A stretch of 64,000 bases of DNA from Tessaracoccus sp. OS52 (GTDB lineage Bacteria > Actinomycetota > Actinomycetes > Propionibacteriales > Propionibacteriaceae). The notes under the pieces were generated by a model, which was not told the origin of the DNA, did not search any database, and worked only from the letters and a program-made list of their open reading frames with translations. The position numbers and the translations under genes are program-made. This document shows, in pieces, positions 54,115 to 62,705 of the stretch (the first letter of the stretch is position 1; every line of letters begins with the position of its first letter). The stretch is from positions 1,426,001 through 1,490,000 of the forward strand of contig NZ_JAJEWM010000001.1 of the NCBI RefSeq assembly GCF_020687685.1, in the 5' to 3' direction.

Positions 54115-54121
54115 AGTCCGG
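54056..54121 (+). repeat. Left copy of 66-bp target-site duplication
   Basis: 66 bases covering the end and stop codon of the protease gene, identical to 55806-55871 on the other side of the insertion sequence. The boundary is ambiguous by one base at each end. Confidence 0.92.
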
Positions 54122-54233
54122 CCTGAGTTGGACCTCTTGGCTAGATTTCAGGTGATCGTGGGCGTATAGACGCTTGTCAGACCGATTCGGATGTGGCGGG
54201 TGGGGCACTAAGAACCTCGGTAGAATCACGTCC

Positions 54234-54461
54234 ATGAGCCCGTTCCTGCGGAAAGTGAAGACCGCTTCGGGGGCCACGGCCGTGCAGATCGTCGAGAAGA
54301 AGCACGGGCAACGCAAGATAGTGGAGCACCTCGGCTCAGCCCACACCGAAGCCCAGCTGGCGGCGCTGATGCATGCCGGCAGGGCGAAGCTGGCAGCCCC
54401 CAGCCGGAACTGGACTTCGACGCCGGGACCGGTGGCCGTCCCCGCGCCGGAGCTGCGGTAG
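54234..54461 (+). CDS. IS1634-type transposase, N-terminal part (frame 1)
   Basis: 75 residues from the ATG at 54234 (SPFLRKVKTASGATAVQIVE), the normal N-terminus of IS1634-family transposases. The frame ends at a TAG at 54459-54461, whose last base begins the GTG of the main frame. In the -1 frame the coding sense continues from the C5 run at 54397-54401 (PQPELDFDAGTGGRPRAGAA) without a stop into the main part. The transposase is therefore either made by -1 frameshifting or was split by a one-base indel. Confidence 0.75.
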   Translation: MSPFLRKVKTASGATAVQIVEKKHGQRKIVEHLGSAHTEAQLAALMHAGRAKLAAPSRNWTSTPGPVAVPAPELR

Positions 54462-55789
54462 TGGAAGGCAAGTCCTCACAACTGCTGGTCGACGTGATCC
54501 GCGCCTCTTGGGACCGGCTCGGGTTCGGAGTCGTGGACGATGAGGCGTTCTTCCAGCTAGTGCTTGCCAGACTGGTGGAACCGACCTCGAAACTGGACAG
54601 CCTGCGCGTGATCAAGGATCTCGGGGTGGAACCGGTCCACCTGTCCACGATGAAACGAGCCTTGAAACGGTGCTCGGACAAGGACTACCGGTCACTGGTC
54701 CAGACAGCCTGCTTCGAACACGTCTGGTCCGGCGCAGGCGGCGACGTGAGCCTGTTGATGTATGACGTGACCACCCTGTATTTCGAGGCCGAGAACGAGG
54801 ACGACCTCCGCAAGGTCGGCTTCTCGAAGGAACGCCGCGTGGATCCACAGATTGTGGTCGGACTGTTGGTGGACCGCACCGGGTTCCCGTTGGAGATCGC
54901 CTGCTTCGAGGGCAGCCAGCCGGAGACCCACACCATCATCCCCGTCGTGACCGCCTTCCAGGAACGCAACCAGGTCGCCGACATGGTGGTGGTCGCCGAT
55001 GCCGGGATGCTCTCGAACACGAACCTGACCGCGATCGACGAGGCCGGGCTGCGGTTCATCGTCGGTTCCCGGGTGACGAAAGCGCCCCATGACCTGGCCA
55101 AGCACTTTCACTGGCACGGCGACAGCTTCAACGACGGCCAAGTCATCGACACCATCACGATGCGCCGCCACAAGCCCGACCCAGAACGGGTCAAGACCCG
55201 CCGCGAACCGGTCTGGCACCACGAACAGCACCCCGAGTCGTGGCGGGCGATCTGGCAGTACTCGAGGAAACGCGCCGTCCGGGACGGACACACCCTCACC
55301 CTGCAAGAGAACCGCGCCCTGGACATCATCGAGGGGCGCCGCCCTGCAAAGAAGGCCCGGTTCGTGAAGACCAGCGGACAGAAGACCACCCTCGATACCG
55401 CCTCACTGGAGCGGGCCCGTGCGCTCGTCGGGCTGAAGGGCTACGTCACCAACATCACCGCCGACACAATGCCACCGGCCGAGGTCATCGCGAGCTACCA
55501 CGACCTCTGGCACGTTGAGCAGTCCTTCAGGATGTCGAAGACCGACCTGGCAGCCAGACCCATCTTCCACCGCACCCTGGATGCGATCGAGGCCCACCTC
55601 ACCATCGTGTTCACCGCCCTCGCGATCGCCCGTGACCTCCAGGCCCGATCGGGATGGAGCATCCGCAAGATCGTCAAAACCCTCCGCCCGCTCCAACACG
55701 TCACCATCAGCGTCGGCGACCAACAACTACAAGCCGAGCCTGCGATCCCCGACGCGACCGCCAGGATGCTCAGAACTCTGGGTCACTAA
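54461..55789 (+). CDS. IS1634-type DDE transposase, main part (frame 2)
   Basis: 442 residues from a GTG at 54461 holding the catalytic core. The first Asp lies in LLMYDVTTLYFEAENEDDLR near residue 100 and the second in MVVVADAGMLSN near 175. The Glu region is WHVEQSFRMSKTDL near 350, with the YREK-like spacing of the IS4 superfamily. The stop TAA ends one base inside the right inverted repeat. Joined to the N-terminal piece by a -1 shift, it would give a protein of about 518 aa, a normal length for the family. Confidence 0.85.
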   Translation: MEGKSSQLLVDVIRASWDRLGFGVVDDEAFFQLVLARLVEPTSKLDSLRVIKDLGVEPVHLSTMKRALKRCSDKDYRSLVQTACFEHVWSGAGGDVSLLMYDVTTLYFEAENEDDLRKVGFSKERRVDPQIVVGLLVDRTGFPLEIACFEGSQPETHTIIPVVTAFQERNQVADMVVVADAGMLSNTNLTAIDEAGLRFIVGSRVTKAPHDLAKHFHWHGDSFNDGQVIDTITMRRHKPDPERVKTRREPVWHHEQHPESWRAIWQYSRKRAVRDGHTLTLQENRALDIIEGRRPAKKARFVKTSGQKTTLDTASLERARALVGLKGYVTNITADTMPPAEVIASYHDLWHVEQSFRMSKTDLAARPIFHRTLDAIEAHLTIVFTALAIARDLQARSGWSIRKIVKTLRPLQHVTISVGDQQLQAEPAIPDATARMLRTLGH

Positions 55790-55805
55790 AGAGGTCCAAC
55801 TCAGG

Positions 55806-55871
55806 AGTTCGTACAGATCGGTACGATCAGCGCAGAGCTGAGCGCATCCGTGCTCCTCGGCTAGAGTCCGG
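55806..55871 (+). repeat. Right copy of 66-bp target-site duplication
   Basis: Exact second copy of 54056-54121. It begins directly after the right inverted repeat of the insertion sequence and repeats the tail and stop codon of the protease gene as a non-coding fragment. Confidence 0.92.
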
Positions 55872-55953
55872 CTGTGCCATTGGTTAAGCACTGAGATAAC
55901 CATTTCGCGGCGCCGCGCTGCACTACGGCACCTTGCCCAGTGCGACACAAACG

Positions 55954-55990
55954 TGAGGTGCCGCCATCCAATTCGGATGGCGGCACCTCA
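55954..55990 (-). terminator. Strong hairpin terminator of leuCD
   Basis: A perfect 16-bp stem with a 5-base loop (TGAGGTGCCGCCATCC and its complement) lies 25 bases beyond the leuD stop. It is followed on the minus strand by CGTTTG, a weak T run. Confidence 0.8.
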
Positions 55991-56015
55991 GCGCAGTTCG
56001 CAGGTTAACGTTACC

Positions 56016-56630
56016 TCAGGCCATGGTGTCGGCCGTCCGGGCCGGCAGCGTCTTCGGCTTGAACGAGGGCCGCGAGGCCTCGTAGGCCGTGATGTCGGGC
56101 TCGTGCTGCAGGGTCGAGGAGATGTCGTCGAGGCCGTTGAGCAGCCGGTGCTTGGTGTGCGGGTCGATCTCGAACGGGAAGCTCTGCCCACCCACCGAGA
56201 CGGTCTGAGACTCCAGGTCGACGGTCAGCTGCTGGTCGGGGTTGGTCTCCACCGCGGTCCACAGCGCCTCGATGGTGGCCTCGTCGACGACGGCCACCAG
56301 GAGGCCGGCCTTGCCGGAGTTGGAGCGGAAGATGTCACCGAAACGGGTGCCGATGATCACCCGGAAGCCGTAGTTCTGCAGCGCCCAGACGGCGTGCTCA
56401 CGCGACGAGCCGGTGCCGAAGTCTGGGCCCGGGAGCAGGATGGAGCCGCGGTTGTAGGGCTCGCGGTTGAGCACGAACTCCGGATCATTGCGCCACGCCG
56501 AAAACAGCCCGTCCTCGAACCCGGTGCGCGTGATCCGCTTCAGGTAGACCGCGGGGATGATCTGGTCGGTGTCGACGTTGGAGCGGCGCAGCGGGACGCC
56601 GATGCCGGTGTGGGTGGTGAAGGCTTCCAT
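56016..56630 (-). CDS. leuD: 3-isopropylmalate dehydratase small subunit
   Basis: 204-aa LeuD, partner of LeuC in isomerising 2- to 3-isopropylmalate (and, with citramalate, in isoleucine synthesis). Family motifs: [16 protein letters not shown] at residues 13-28, [20 protein letters not shown] near 66-85 and [15 protein letters not shown] near 101. It lies four bases after leuC. Confidence 0.96.
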   Translation of the reverse strand: MEAFTTHTGIGVPLRRSNVDTDQIIPAVYLKRITRTGFEDGLFSAWRNDPEFVLNREPYNRGSILLPGPDFGTGSSREHAVWALQNYGFRVIIGTRFGDIFRSNSGKAGLLVAVVDEATIEALWTAVETNPDQQLTVDLESQTVSVGGQSFPFEIDPHTKHRLLNGLDDISSTLQHEPDITAYEASRPSFKPKTLPARTADTMA

Positions 56631-56634
56631 GGGG

Positions 56635-58041
56635 TCACGCTCCGATCAGGTCTGCGGGCGCGCTCAGGTGCCCGGTGATTGCGGTGGCCGCGGCGACGGC
56701 GGGCGAGACGAGGTGCGTGCGTCCGCCCTTGCCCTGCCTGCCCTCGAAGTTGCGGTTGGACGTGGAGGCGGCCCGCTCCCCCGGCGACAGCTGGTCCGGG
56801 TTCATGCCCAGGCACATCGAGCAACCGGCGGCCCGCCATTCGGCACCGAAGTCGAGGAACACCTTGTCCAGGCCCTCCTCCTCGGCCTGGAGGCGGACGC
56901 GTGCAGAGCCAGGCACGACCAGCATGCGAACGCCTTCTGCCAGCTTCTGGTCCTTCAGGACCGAGGCTGCCAGGCGCAGGTCCTCGATGCGACCGTTGGT
57001 GCAGGACCCCAGGAACACCGTGTCAACCTTGATGTCGCGCATGGGTGTCCCGGGCTGGAGGTCCATGTACTCCAGCGCACGCTTGGCGGTGGCCTGCTCG
57101 ACCTCGGACTCGAAGTCCTCCGGCGCGGGGACCACACCGCCCAGCGGTACGCCGTGACCGGGGTTGGTGCCCCACGTGACGAAGGGGGTGAGCTGGGTGG
57201 CGTCGATGTCCACCTCGACGTCGAAGGTCGCGTCGTCGTCGGTGCGCAGCGTGCGCCAGTACTCGACGGCGGCGTCCCACTCCGCGCCCTCAGGGGCGTG
57301 CGGGCGGCCCTTGAGGTAGGCGAAGGTGGTCTCGTCAGGGGCCATCATGCCGGCCTTGGCGCCCCACTCGATGGACATGTTGCAGATGGTCATGCGGCCC
57401 TCCATGGAGAGCTCCTCGATGGTCGAGCCGCGATACTCGACGATGTAGCCCTGGCCGCCGCCGGTGCCGACCCTGGCGATCAGCGCCAGCACGACGTCCT
57501 TGGCCGTGACGCCCTCGGGCAGCTTGCCGTTGATGTTGACGGCCATCATCTTGGGCTTCTTCTGCGGCAGTGTCTGCGTGGCGAGGACGTGCTCGACCTC
57601 GCTGGTGCCGATGCCGAACGCCAGTGCGCCGAAGGCCCCGTGCGTCGAGGTGTGGGAGTCCCCACACACGATGGTCATGCCCGGCTGGGTGATGCCCAGC
57701 TGCGGGCCGATGATGTGCACGACGCCCTGGTCCCGGTCACCCAGCGAGTGGATCCGGATTCCGAACTCTGCCGCGTTCTTGCGCAGCGTCTCCACCTGGG
57801 TGCGTGAGACCGGGTCCGCGATGGGGCGGTTGATGTTCAGGGTGGGGGTGTTGTGGTCCTCGGTGGCGAGCGTGTGCTCGGGCCGGCGGACCTTGCGTCC
57901 GTTCATCCGGAGACCCTCGAACGCCTGCGGGCTGGTGACCTCGTGCACCAGGTGCAGGTCGATGTAGAGCAGGTCCGGCTCTCCCTCGACCGAGCGCACG
58001 ACGTGTGCGTCCCAGACCTTCTCCGCCAGGGTCTTGCCCAT
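56635..58041 (-). CDS. leuC: 3-isopropylmalate dehydratase large subunit
   Basis: 468-aa aconitase-family iron-sulfur subunit. Motifs: [40 protein letters not shown] (cluster and substrate region), [14 protein letters not shown] with the first cluster Cys, and [13 protein letters not shown] with the other two. The start is ATG at 58041 after AGAGGTGGG; a GTG nine bases earlier is less well placed. Divergent from the IclR-type regulator, with the promoter region between. Confidence 0.96.
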   Translation of the reverse strand: MGKTLAEKVWDAHVVRSVEGEPDLLYIDLHLVHEVTSPQAFEGLRMNGRKVRRPEHTLATEDHNTPTLNINRPIADPVSRTQVETLRKNAAEFGIRIHSLGDRDQGVVHIIGPQLGITQPGMTIVCGDSHTSTHGAFGALAFGIGTSEVEHVLATQTLPQKKPKMMAVNINGKLPEGVTAKDVVLALIARVGTGGGQGYIVEYRGSTIEELSMEGRMTICNMSIEWGAKAGMMAPDETTFAYLKGRPHAPEGAEWDAAVEYWRTLRTDDDATFDVEVDIDATQLTPFVTWGTNPGHGVPLGGVVPAPEDFESEVEQATAKRALEYMDLQPGTPMRDIKVDTVFLGSCTNGRIEDLRLAASVLKDQKLAEGVRMLVVPGSARVRLQAEEEGLDKVFLDFGAEWRAAGCSMCLGMNPDQLSPGERAASTSNRNFEGRQGKGGRTHLVSPAVAAATAITGHLSAPADLIGA

Positions 58042-58104
58042 GTTTCCCACCTCTTGGTTGCGTGGTTGCCGATCTTGTAGGTGACAGCTTCGCCGTCGCA
58101 GAAC

Positions 58105-58143
58105 AGATTACTCTTGCGTGTCCGCCATTCGAAACGCTAATCT
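58105..58143. promoter_or_regulatory. Face-to-face promoters of leuCD and the IclR regulator
   Basis: Plus strand: TTGCGT (58114-58119), 18-base spacer, TAATCT (58138-58143), six bases before the regulator's ATG, which would be leaderless. Minus strand: TTTCGA (58134-58129), 18-base spacer, TAATCT (58110-58105) for leuC. The two promoters overlap and share the segment where an NdgR/LtbR-type regulator would bind; TCCGCCATTCGAAACG lies between. Confidence 0.6.
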
Positions 58144-58149
58144 CGCCAT

Positions 58150-58875
58150 ATGGACAGCACAAGTGGAGTGGGCGTACTCGACAAGGCGGCAGCGGTCCTG
58201 GCCGCGCTCGAGCAGAACCCCCTGACCCTCGCGGGCCTGGTGACGGCCACCGGCCTCGCCCGGCCCACCGCGCACAGACTGGCCGTGGCGCTGGAGCACC
58301 ACCGATTCGTCGGGAGGGACCTGCAGGGGCGGTTCGTACTCGGGCCGCGCCTGGTGGAACTTGCGGACTCCGCGTCCGAGGATCCCCTCGTCGCCACCGC
58401 AGGCCCCATCCTCACCCGGCTGCGCGACATCACGGGCGAATCAGCCCAGCTCTACCGCAGGCAGGGCGACATGCGCGTCTGCGCCGCCGCCGTGGAGCGC
58501 CCCAGCGGCCTCCGCGACACCATCCCCGTCGGAGCCCAGCTCTCGATGTCGGCCGGCTCGGCCGCACAGGTGCTGCTCGCGTGGGAAGAAGCCGACAGGC
58601 TCCCCAAACTGTTGGAACACGCCGCCTTCACCGCGAGTTCGCTGCAGACCGTCCGTCGCCGGGGCTGGGCACAGTCCGTCGGTGAGCGCGAACCGGGCGT
58701 CGCGTCTGTGTCCGCACCGGTGTTGGCGCCCTCGGGGCGCATCATCGCCGCGGTCAGCGTGTCCGGGCCCATCGAGCGCCTCACCCGGCAGCCGGGGCGC
58801 CTGCACGCGCCCGCCGTGATGGCCGCCGCCGAACGCCTGAGCGAGGTGCTGCGTCGCTCCGGGAACGCCGACTGA
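58150..58875 (+). CDS. ndgR: IclR-family regulator of leucine biosynthesis (NdgR/LtbR-like)
   Basis: 241-aa IclR-type regulator. The N-terminal winged helix (VLDKAAAVLAALEQNPLTLA, then LVTATGLARPTAHRLAVAL) is followed by an IclR effector domain to about residue 235. Its position divergent from leuCD and next to tRNA-Glu/tRNA-Gln is that of NdgR in Streptomyces and LtbR in Corynebacterium, which control leuCD and other amino acid genes. The start ATG coincides with the predicted transcription start. The gene name is by synteny. Confidence 0.88.
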   Translation: MDSTSGVGVLDKAAAVLAALEQNPLTLAGLVTATGLARPTAHRLAVALEHHRFVGRDLQGRFVLGPRLVELADSASEDPLVATAGPILTRLRDITGESAQLYRRQGDMRVCAAAVERPSGLRDTIPVGAQLSMSAGSAAQVLLAWEEADRLPKLLEHAAFTASSLQTVRRRGWAQSVGEREPGVASVSAPVLAPSGRIIAAVSVSGPIERLTRQPGRLHAPAVMAAAERLSEVLRRSGNAD

Positions 58876-58898
58876 GGCGACTCCGCTCCTGCAACCAG

Positions 58899-58933
58899 AA
58901 CACCCCGCGATCCGGCAAGGATCGCGGGGTGTT
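58899..58933. terminator. Bidirectional terminator between ndgR and the tRNA genes
   Basis: A perfect 15-bp stem (AACACCCCGCGATCC and its complement, loop GGCAA) with a T run on the plus strand and the complementary A/T base on the minus. It lies 23 bases after the ndgR stop and 9 bases beyond the tRNA-Glu 3' end. Confidence 0.85.
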
Positions 58934-58942
58934 TCGCACTGG

Positions 58943-59015
58943 TAGCCCCGACGGGATTCGAACCCGCGCTACCGCCTTGAGAGGGCGGCGTGCTAGGCCG
59001 CTACACAACGGGGCC
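58943..59015 (-). tRNA. tRNA-Glu (CTC)
   Basis: 73-nt cloverleaf on the minus strand: acceptor GGCCCCG/CGGGGCT (G-T closing pair), anticodon stem CCGCC/GGCGG with loop CTCTCAA (anticodon CTC) and T-loop GGTTCGAATCC, discriminator A. CCA is not encoded. Confidence 0.95.
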
Positions 59016-59060
59016 AGGCGGTGAAATGCTAGAGCAACCAGCTGGTTGCTGTCACATCCG

Positions 59061-59132
59061 CTGGGGTACTAGGACTCGAACCTAGACTAACTGAACCAGA
59101 ATCAGTCGGGCTGCCAATTACCCTATACCCCA
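59061..59132 (-). tRNA. tRNA-Gln (CTG)
   Basis: 72-nt cloverleaf on the minus strand: acceptor TGGGGTA/TACCCCA with discriminator G, anticodon stem ACTGA/TCAGT with loop TTCTGGT (anticodon CTG) and T-loop GGTTCGAGTCC. It lies 45 bases upstream of tRNA-Glu, probably in one transcript. Confidence 0.95.
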
Positions 59133-59211
59133 CCGCGCTCGTCGGACGAGCACGAAGAGAAAGATTACACCAAAGCCAAGCTGGGCAACAAACCAGCCCC
59201 CGACAAGGTCA

Positions 59212-60132
59212 TCAGTCAGGTGTGACGGTGGCAACGTTCATGCGACGCCCCACCCACCAGGCCGCGACGGCGAACAGCCCGAAGCCGAGGACGTCGAAGA
59301 ACGCCTTGTCCCACCCGATGACGCTGATCGCCTTGGTGGCGGCCACTCCCCCGGTGAAGATGCCGTATCCGAAGGCGAAGACGTTGTTCACGACGTGGGC
59401 GCCGATGGCTGCCTCCAGGCCCCCGGTTCGCAGGACCAGCCAACCCACGAGGACCCCGAAGGCCAGCCGGTCGACGAACAGCGCGGGGTTCTGGACCCCG
59501 TGGAACAGCGCGAAAAGCAACGTCGAGCCGATGATCCCGACCCACGCCTGGTTGAACGCGGATCCGAGCGCCTGCAGGACGTAGCCGCGGAAGAAGAACT
59601 CCTCGGCCAACGCCTGCAGCGGGGACGTGATGAGGATGATGCCCAGGAAGACGGCCCATTGCGGCTGGGGCGCTTGGAACACGGGCAGCTCGATGGCCAG
59701 GAACGACAACCACAGCACGCCGTTGAGGACCACGAGCGCCACCAGCAGGGTCGCAGCCAGGTAGCGCCAGCGGAACCCCGGCTGTACCGAAACCAGCCAC
59801 CCCGGGGACCGTCCGTGCAGGTAGCGCACGGCAAGCAGAGAGATCGGGATCAGCATCGCGAGCCCCAGGTGGGAGGCCGCCAGTCCCTCGGGGAGCACGT
59901 AGGCCATCGCCTCGGAGGAGTAGTCGTCGAACGGCGGACGACCCCGAGCGAGCCACGTGATCCGCAGGATCAACTGGGAGGTGAGCGGGACGAGGATGAC
60001 GAAGGCGAGGACGGTGACCATCACCCCCGTGAGGTGCTTGGCGGGGCTCTGATCGGGCCCGGTCAGGACCAGAGGGTAGCCGACGGCCCCGGGCGGATCG
60101 CTCGCCCTGGGCGCGACCAGCTGCTGGCTCAC
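59212..60132 (-). CDS. CPBP-family intramembrane metalloprotease (CAAX protease-like)
   Basis: 306-aa membrane protein with about eight hydrophobic segments. The Abi/CPBP motifs are intact: EEFFFRG (motif 1, Glu-Glu-x3-Arg) near residue 188, FALFHG (motif 2) near 221 and IGAHVVNNV (motif 3) near 256. Members cleave peptides in the membrane or act in peptide resistance or protein maturation; no substrate is evident. The ATG overlaps the FAH-family gene stop by four bases, so it is coupled to it. Confidence 0.85.
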   Translation of the reverse strand: MSQQLVAPRASDPPGAVGYPLVLTGPDQSPAKHLTGVMVTVLAFVILVPLTSQLILRITWLARGRPPFDDYSSEAMAYVLPEGLAASHLGLAMLIPISLLAVRYLHGRSPGWLVSVQPGFRWRYLAATLLVALVVLNGVLWLSFLAIELPVFQAPQPQWAVFLGIILITSPLQALAEEFFFRGYVLQALGSAFNQAWVGIIGSTLLFALFHGVQNPALFVDRLAFGVLVGWLVLRTGGLEAAIGAHVVNNVFAFGYGIFTGGVAATKAISVIGWDKAFFDVLGFGLFAVAAWWVGRRMNVATVTPD

Positions 60133-60935
60133 TGGGCGGCGACGGGGTTGCTCAGCGTTCCGAAACCGTCGATGTCGATGTGGACCACGTCGCCGTCGGC
60201 CATCACACCCACCCCGGCAGGGGTGCCCGTGAGGATGACGTCGCCCGGCAGCAGCGTGGTGAACGACGTGATGAACGTCACCAGTTCAGTGATCCCACGC
60301 ACCATCTGCGAGGTGTTGCCCTGCTGCCTCACCTCGTCGTTCAGCCTCGTCTCGATCCCCAGGTTCTCCGCCTCGGCGATGGTGAGGTGAGTGTTGATCC
60401 AGGGGCCGAGGGGGCAGAAGGTGTCCGAGCCCTTGGCGCGGCTCCACTGGCCGTCGGCGCGCTGCCAGTCCCGGGCGGTCACGTCGTTGGCGACGGTGTA
60501 GCCGAAGATCACGTCGGGGACGCGCTCGGGCGGCACCTCCTTGCAGATCCTGCCGATGACGATGGCCAGCTCACCCTCGTAGGACAGTTCCGCGACGCCT
60601 GCGGGGCGAACGATCGGGTCCCCGGGGCCGATCACCGAGGTGTTGGGCTTGAGGAAGACCAGCGGCGCGTCGACGGGGACCTCCCCGCCCATCTCCGCGG
60701 CGTGGTCGGCGTAGTTCTTGCCGACGGCGACCACCTTGCTGCGCGGGATCACGGGCGCGAGCAGTCGGACGTCGGCGAGGGCGTGCCGCTCGCCGGTGTA
60801 GTTGACCGGGACCCCTGCGAGGGGGTCCCCCGTGATCACGGCGACCGAGTCCGGGTGGTCCCCGCCGTCGACGGCCAGTTCGAGGATGCCGTAGGCCGGA
60901 TCCTGACCGGCGGCGGCGAAACGAGCAATACGCAT
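60129..60935 (-). CDS. Fumarylacetoacetate hydrolase family protein
   Basis: 268-aa FAH-fold enzyme. The conserved core is visible: VVAVGKNYADHAAEMG near residue 67 and LVFLKPNTSVIGPGDPIV, then YEGELAIVIGR (metal-binding Glu), GYTVANDVTARDWQ, and GDVILTGTPAGVGVM near the C-terminus. Family members act as hydratases, isomerases or oxaloacetate/acylpyruvate hydrolases; the specific reaction cannot be read. It lies 31 bases after cimA and is coupled to the CPBP protease gene. Confidence 0.88.
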   Translation of the reverse strand: MRIARFAAAGQDPAYGILELAVDGGDHPDSVAVITGDPLAGVPVNYTGERHALADVRLLAPVIPRSKVVAVGKNYADHAAEMGGEVPVDAPLVFLKPNTSVIGPGDPIVRPAGVAELSYEGELAIVIGRICKEVPPERVPDVIFGYTVANDVTARDWQRADGQWSRAKGSDTFCPLGPWINTHLTIAEAENLGIETRLNDEVRQQGNTSQMVRGITELVTFITSFTTLLPGDVILTGTPAGVGVMADGDVVHIDIDGFGTLSNPVAAQ

Positions 60936-60966
60936 GTGCGACAGCCTACTGGCTGCCGGCGGTTGT

Positions 60967-62583
60967 TCAGGCAGACCTCAGGGTGGCCGACTCCGGCTTC
61001 AGTTCGGGTTCCACGTGGGTGAAGATCCCGTAGACCATCGCGTCGAACAGCGCCTCCCAGGACGCTTCGATGACGTTGGTGCCGACCCCCACCGTGGTCC
61101 AGGTGTGACCGTTGTAGGAGGTGTCGATCAGGGTCCGGACGGTGGCGTCGGTGCCGTGGCCCTCGTCCAGGATCCGCACCCGGTAGTCGGTCAGTTCGAA
61201 CTGGTCCACCTCGGGGTAGGCGGGCGCGACCGCCTTGCGCAGCGCGCTGTCGAGGGCGTTCACCGGGCCGTTGCCCTCCCCCACGACCATGTGCTTGTTG
61301 CCCTTGGCGATGAGCTTGACCGTCGCCTCCGTGATGTTCTCCCCGCCCCGCTCCTCGGTGAACACCCGCCACGACTGGACCTCGACGGGTTCGGGCAGCA
61401 GACCCAGTTCGTCGCGCAGCAGCATCTCGAAGCTGGCATCACTGGACTCGTAGCTGTACCCCTCCGCCTCCTTGGCCTTGACCCGGTCGGTGACGCGGGC
61501 CGCCAGTTCGCGGTCGCTGAGGTCGAAGCCCAACTGGTCGCCCTTGATCTGGATGTTGGCGCGCCCCGCCATGTCGGAGACGAGCATGCGCATGTCGTTG
61601 CCGACCAGCAGCGGGTCGATGTGCTGGTAGAGGTTCTCGTCCACCTTGATCGCACTGGCGTGGAGTCCCGCCTTGTGGGCGAAGCTGCTCTGTCCCACGT
61701 AGGGCTGGCGGCCGAGGAGTGGCTGGTGGGCCACCAGCGCGATGGCGTGCGCCACCCGCGTCAGTTCCGCCAGGTTCTCCGGCGGCAGCAGGTCCCAGCC
61801 GTATTTGAGCTGCAGGTTGGGGATGACGGCCGAGAGGTCGGCGTTCCCGGTGCGCTCCCCGTAGCCGTTGAACGTTCCCTGGACGTGCATCACCCCGGCG
61901 TCGACGGCGGCCAGGGTGTTGGCCACGGCGCACGCGGTGTCGTTGTGGCAGTGGATCCCGAGGTTCGCGCCGGTCTGGGCCGCGGCGCTGACCACCTCTC
62001 CCATCGCGTTGGGAAGCATGCCCCCGTTCGTGTCGCACAGGACCACCACCTCGGCGCCGGCCTCAGCGGCGGTGCGCACCACGCGCAGCGCGTACTCCGG
62101 GTTCGCCTTGTAGCCGTCGAAGAAGTGCTCGCAGTCGACGAAGACGTGCTTGCCCTGCTCGCGCAGGTAGGTCACGGTGTCGGTGACCATCGCGAGGTTC
62201 TCCTCTAGCGTGGTCCGCAGCGCCCGTGTGACGTGTTCGTCGTGGCTCTTGGCGACGATGCAGATGTAGTCGGTGCCCGCGTCGACGAGCGCCTTGGTGA
62301 GCGGATCCGTCGCGGCAGAGCCCCCGGCCTTGCGCGTGGCGCCGAAGGCGACGAGCTTGGAGGTCTTCAGGTCCAGCTCCCGTGCCTCGACGAAGAACTG
62401 GGTGTCGGCGGGATTGGCGCCGGGCCAGCCGCCCTCGATGAAGGTGACGCCCAGTTCGTCGAGGTAGACGGCGATCTTCAGCTTGTCCGGCACGCTCAGG
62501 CGCAGCCCTTCCTGCTGCGCGCCGTCGCGCAGGCTGGTGTCAAAGATGTGGAACTCTTCGGGCATTGTGGGTGTGGAGGTCAT
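60967..62583 (-). CDS. cimA: Citramalate synthase
   Basis: 538-aa DRE-TIM metallolyase condensing acetyl-CoA and pyruvate to (R)-citramalate, entering isoleucine synthesis without threonine. The N-terminus ([20 protein letters not shown]) with [17 protein letters not shown] is the CimA-type signature, differing from LeuA. The metal-binding [21 protein letters not shown] is near 215, and a C-terminal LeuA-type regulatory domain covers about 420-530. The start ATG has AGGAAAG upstream. LeuCD and LeuB in this window can process citramalate further. Confidence 0.9.
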   Translation of the reverse strand: MTSTPTMPEEFHIFDTSLRDGAQQEGLRLSVPDKLKIAVYLDELGVTFIEGGWPGANPADTQFFVEARELDLKTSKLVAFGATRKAGGSAATDPLTKALVDAGTDYICIVAKSHDEHVTRALRTTLEENLAMVTDTVTYLREQGKHVFVDCEHFFDGYKANPEYALRVVRTAAEAGAEVVVLCDTNGGMLPNAMGEVVSAAAQTGANLGIHCHNDTACAVANTLAAVDAGVMHVQGTFNGYGERTGNADLSAVIPNLQLKYGWDLLPPENLAELTRVAHAIALVAHQPLLGRQPYVGQSSFAHKAGLHASAIKVDENLYQHIDPLLVGNDMRMLVSDMAGRANIQIKGDQLGFDLSDRELAARVTDRVKAKEAEGYSYESSDASFEMLLRDELGLLPEPVEVQSWRVFTEERGGENITEATVKLIAKGNKHMVVGEGNGPVNALDSALRKAVAPAYPEVDQFELTDYRVRILDEGHGTDATVRTLIDTSYNGHTWTTVGVGTNVIEASWEALFDAMVYGIFTHVEPELKPESATLRSA

Positions 62584-62692
62584 GGTTCTTTCCTGCGGCA
62601 ACGCTGAATGTGTTTCGACAGAGCCTAACCCCCATGTCTCGCCAGTTGGGACGACGTCCACGCCCGGTGAGTCTGGGCGGCGTGATCGTAGG

Positions 62693-62698
62693 TATGGT
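62693..62698 (+). promoter_or_regulatory. Candidate leuB -10 element (leaderless)
   Basis: TATGGT ends seven bases before the leuB ATG at 62706, so the mRNA would begin at the start codon. No -35 is obvious. Confidence 0.5.
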
Positions 62699-62705
62699 TC
62701 AGCGC

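Larger units (their letters stand above)
54122..55805 (+). mobile_element. Insertion sequence, IS1634/IS1549-type (IS4 superfamily), 1684 bp
   Basis: Bounded by 17-bp perfect terminal inverted repeats CCTGAGTTGGACCTCTT at 54122-54138 and 55789-55805. It carries a DDE transposase in two overlapping frames. It is flanked by an exact 66-bp direct repeat of the target. Long, variable-length target duplications are a known habit of IS1634 (Mycoplasma) and IS1549 (Mycobacterium), which agrees with the transposase type. Only one copy is present in the window. Confidence 0.92.

Noticed and set aside
54056-55871. 66-bp direct repeats read as attachment sites of an integrated element
   Set aside because: They abut terminal inverted repeats of an insertion sequence with a DDE transposase, there is no integrase, and long target duplications are typical of this transposase family.
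55881-55902. Inverted repeat TGGTTA-N10-TAACCA just right of the insertion
   Set aside because: Arms are only six bases and there is no adjacent gene or T tract that would give it a role.
58943-59132. tRNA-Glu/tRNA-Gln pair as an integration hotspot
   Set aside because: No integrase, no partial tRNA copy and no foreign genes next to the tRNAs; the accessory genes lie on the other side of leuCD.
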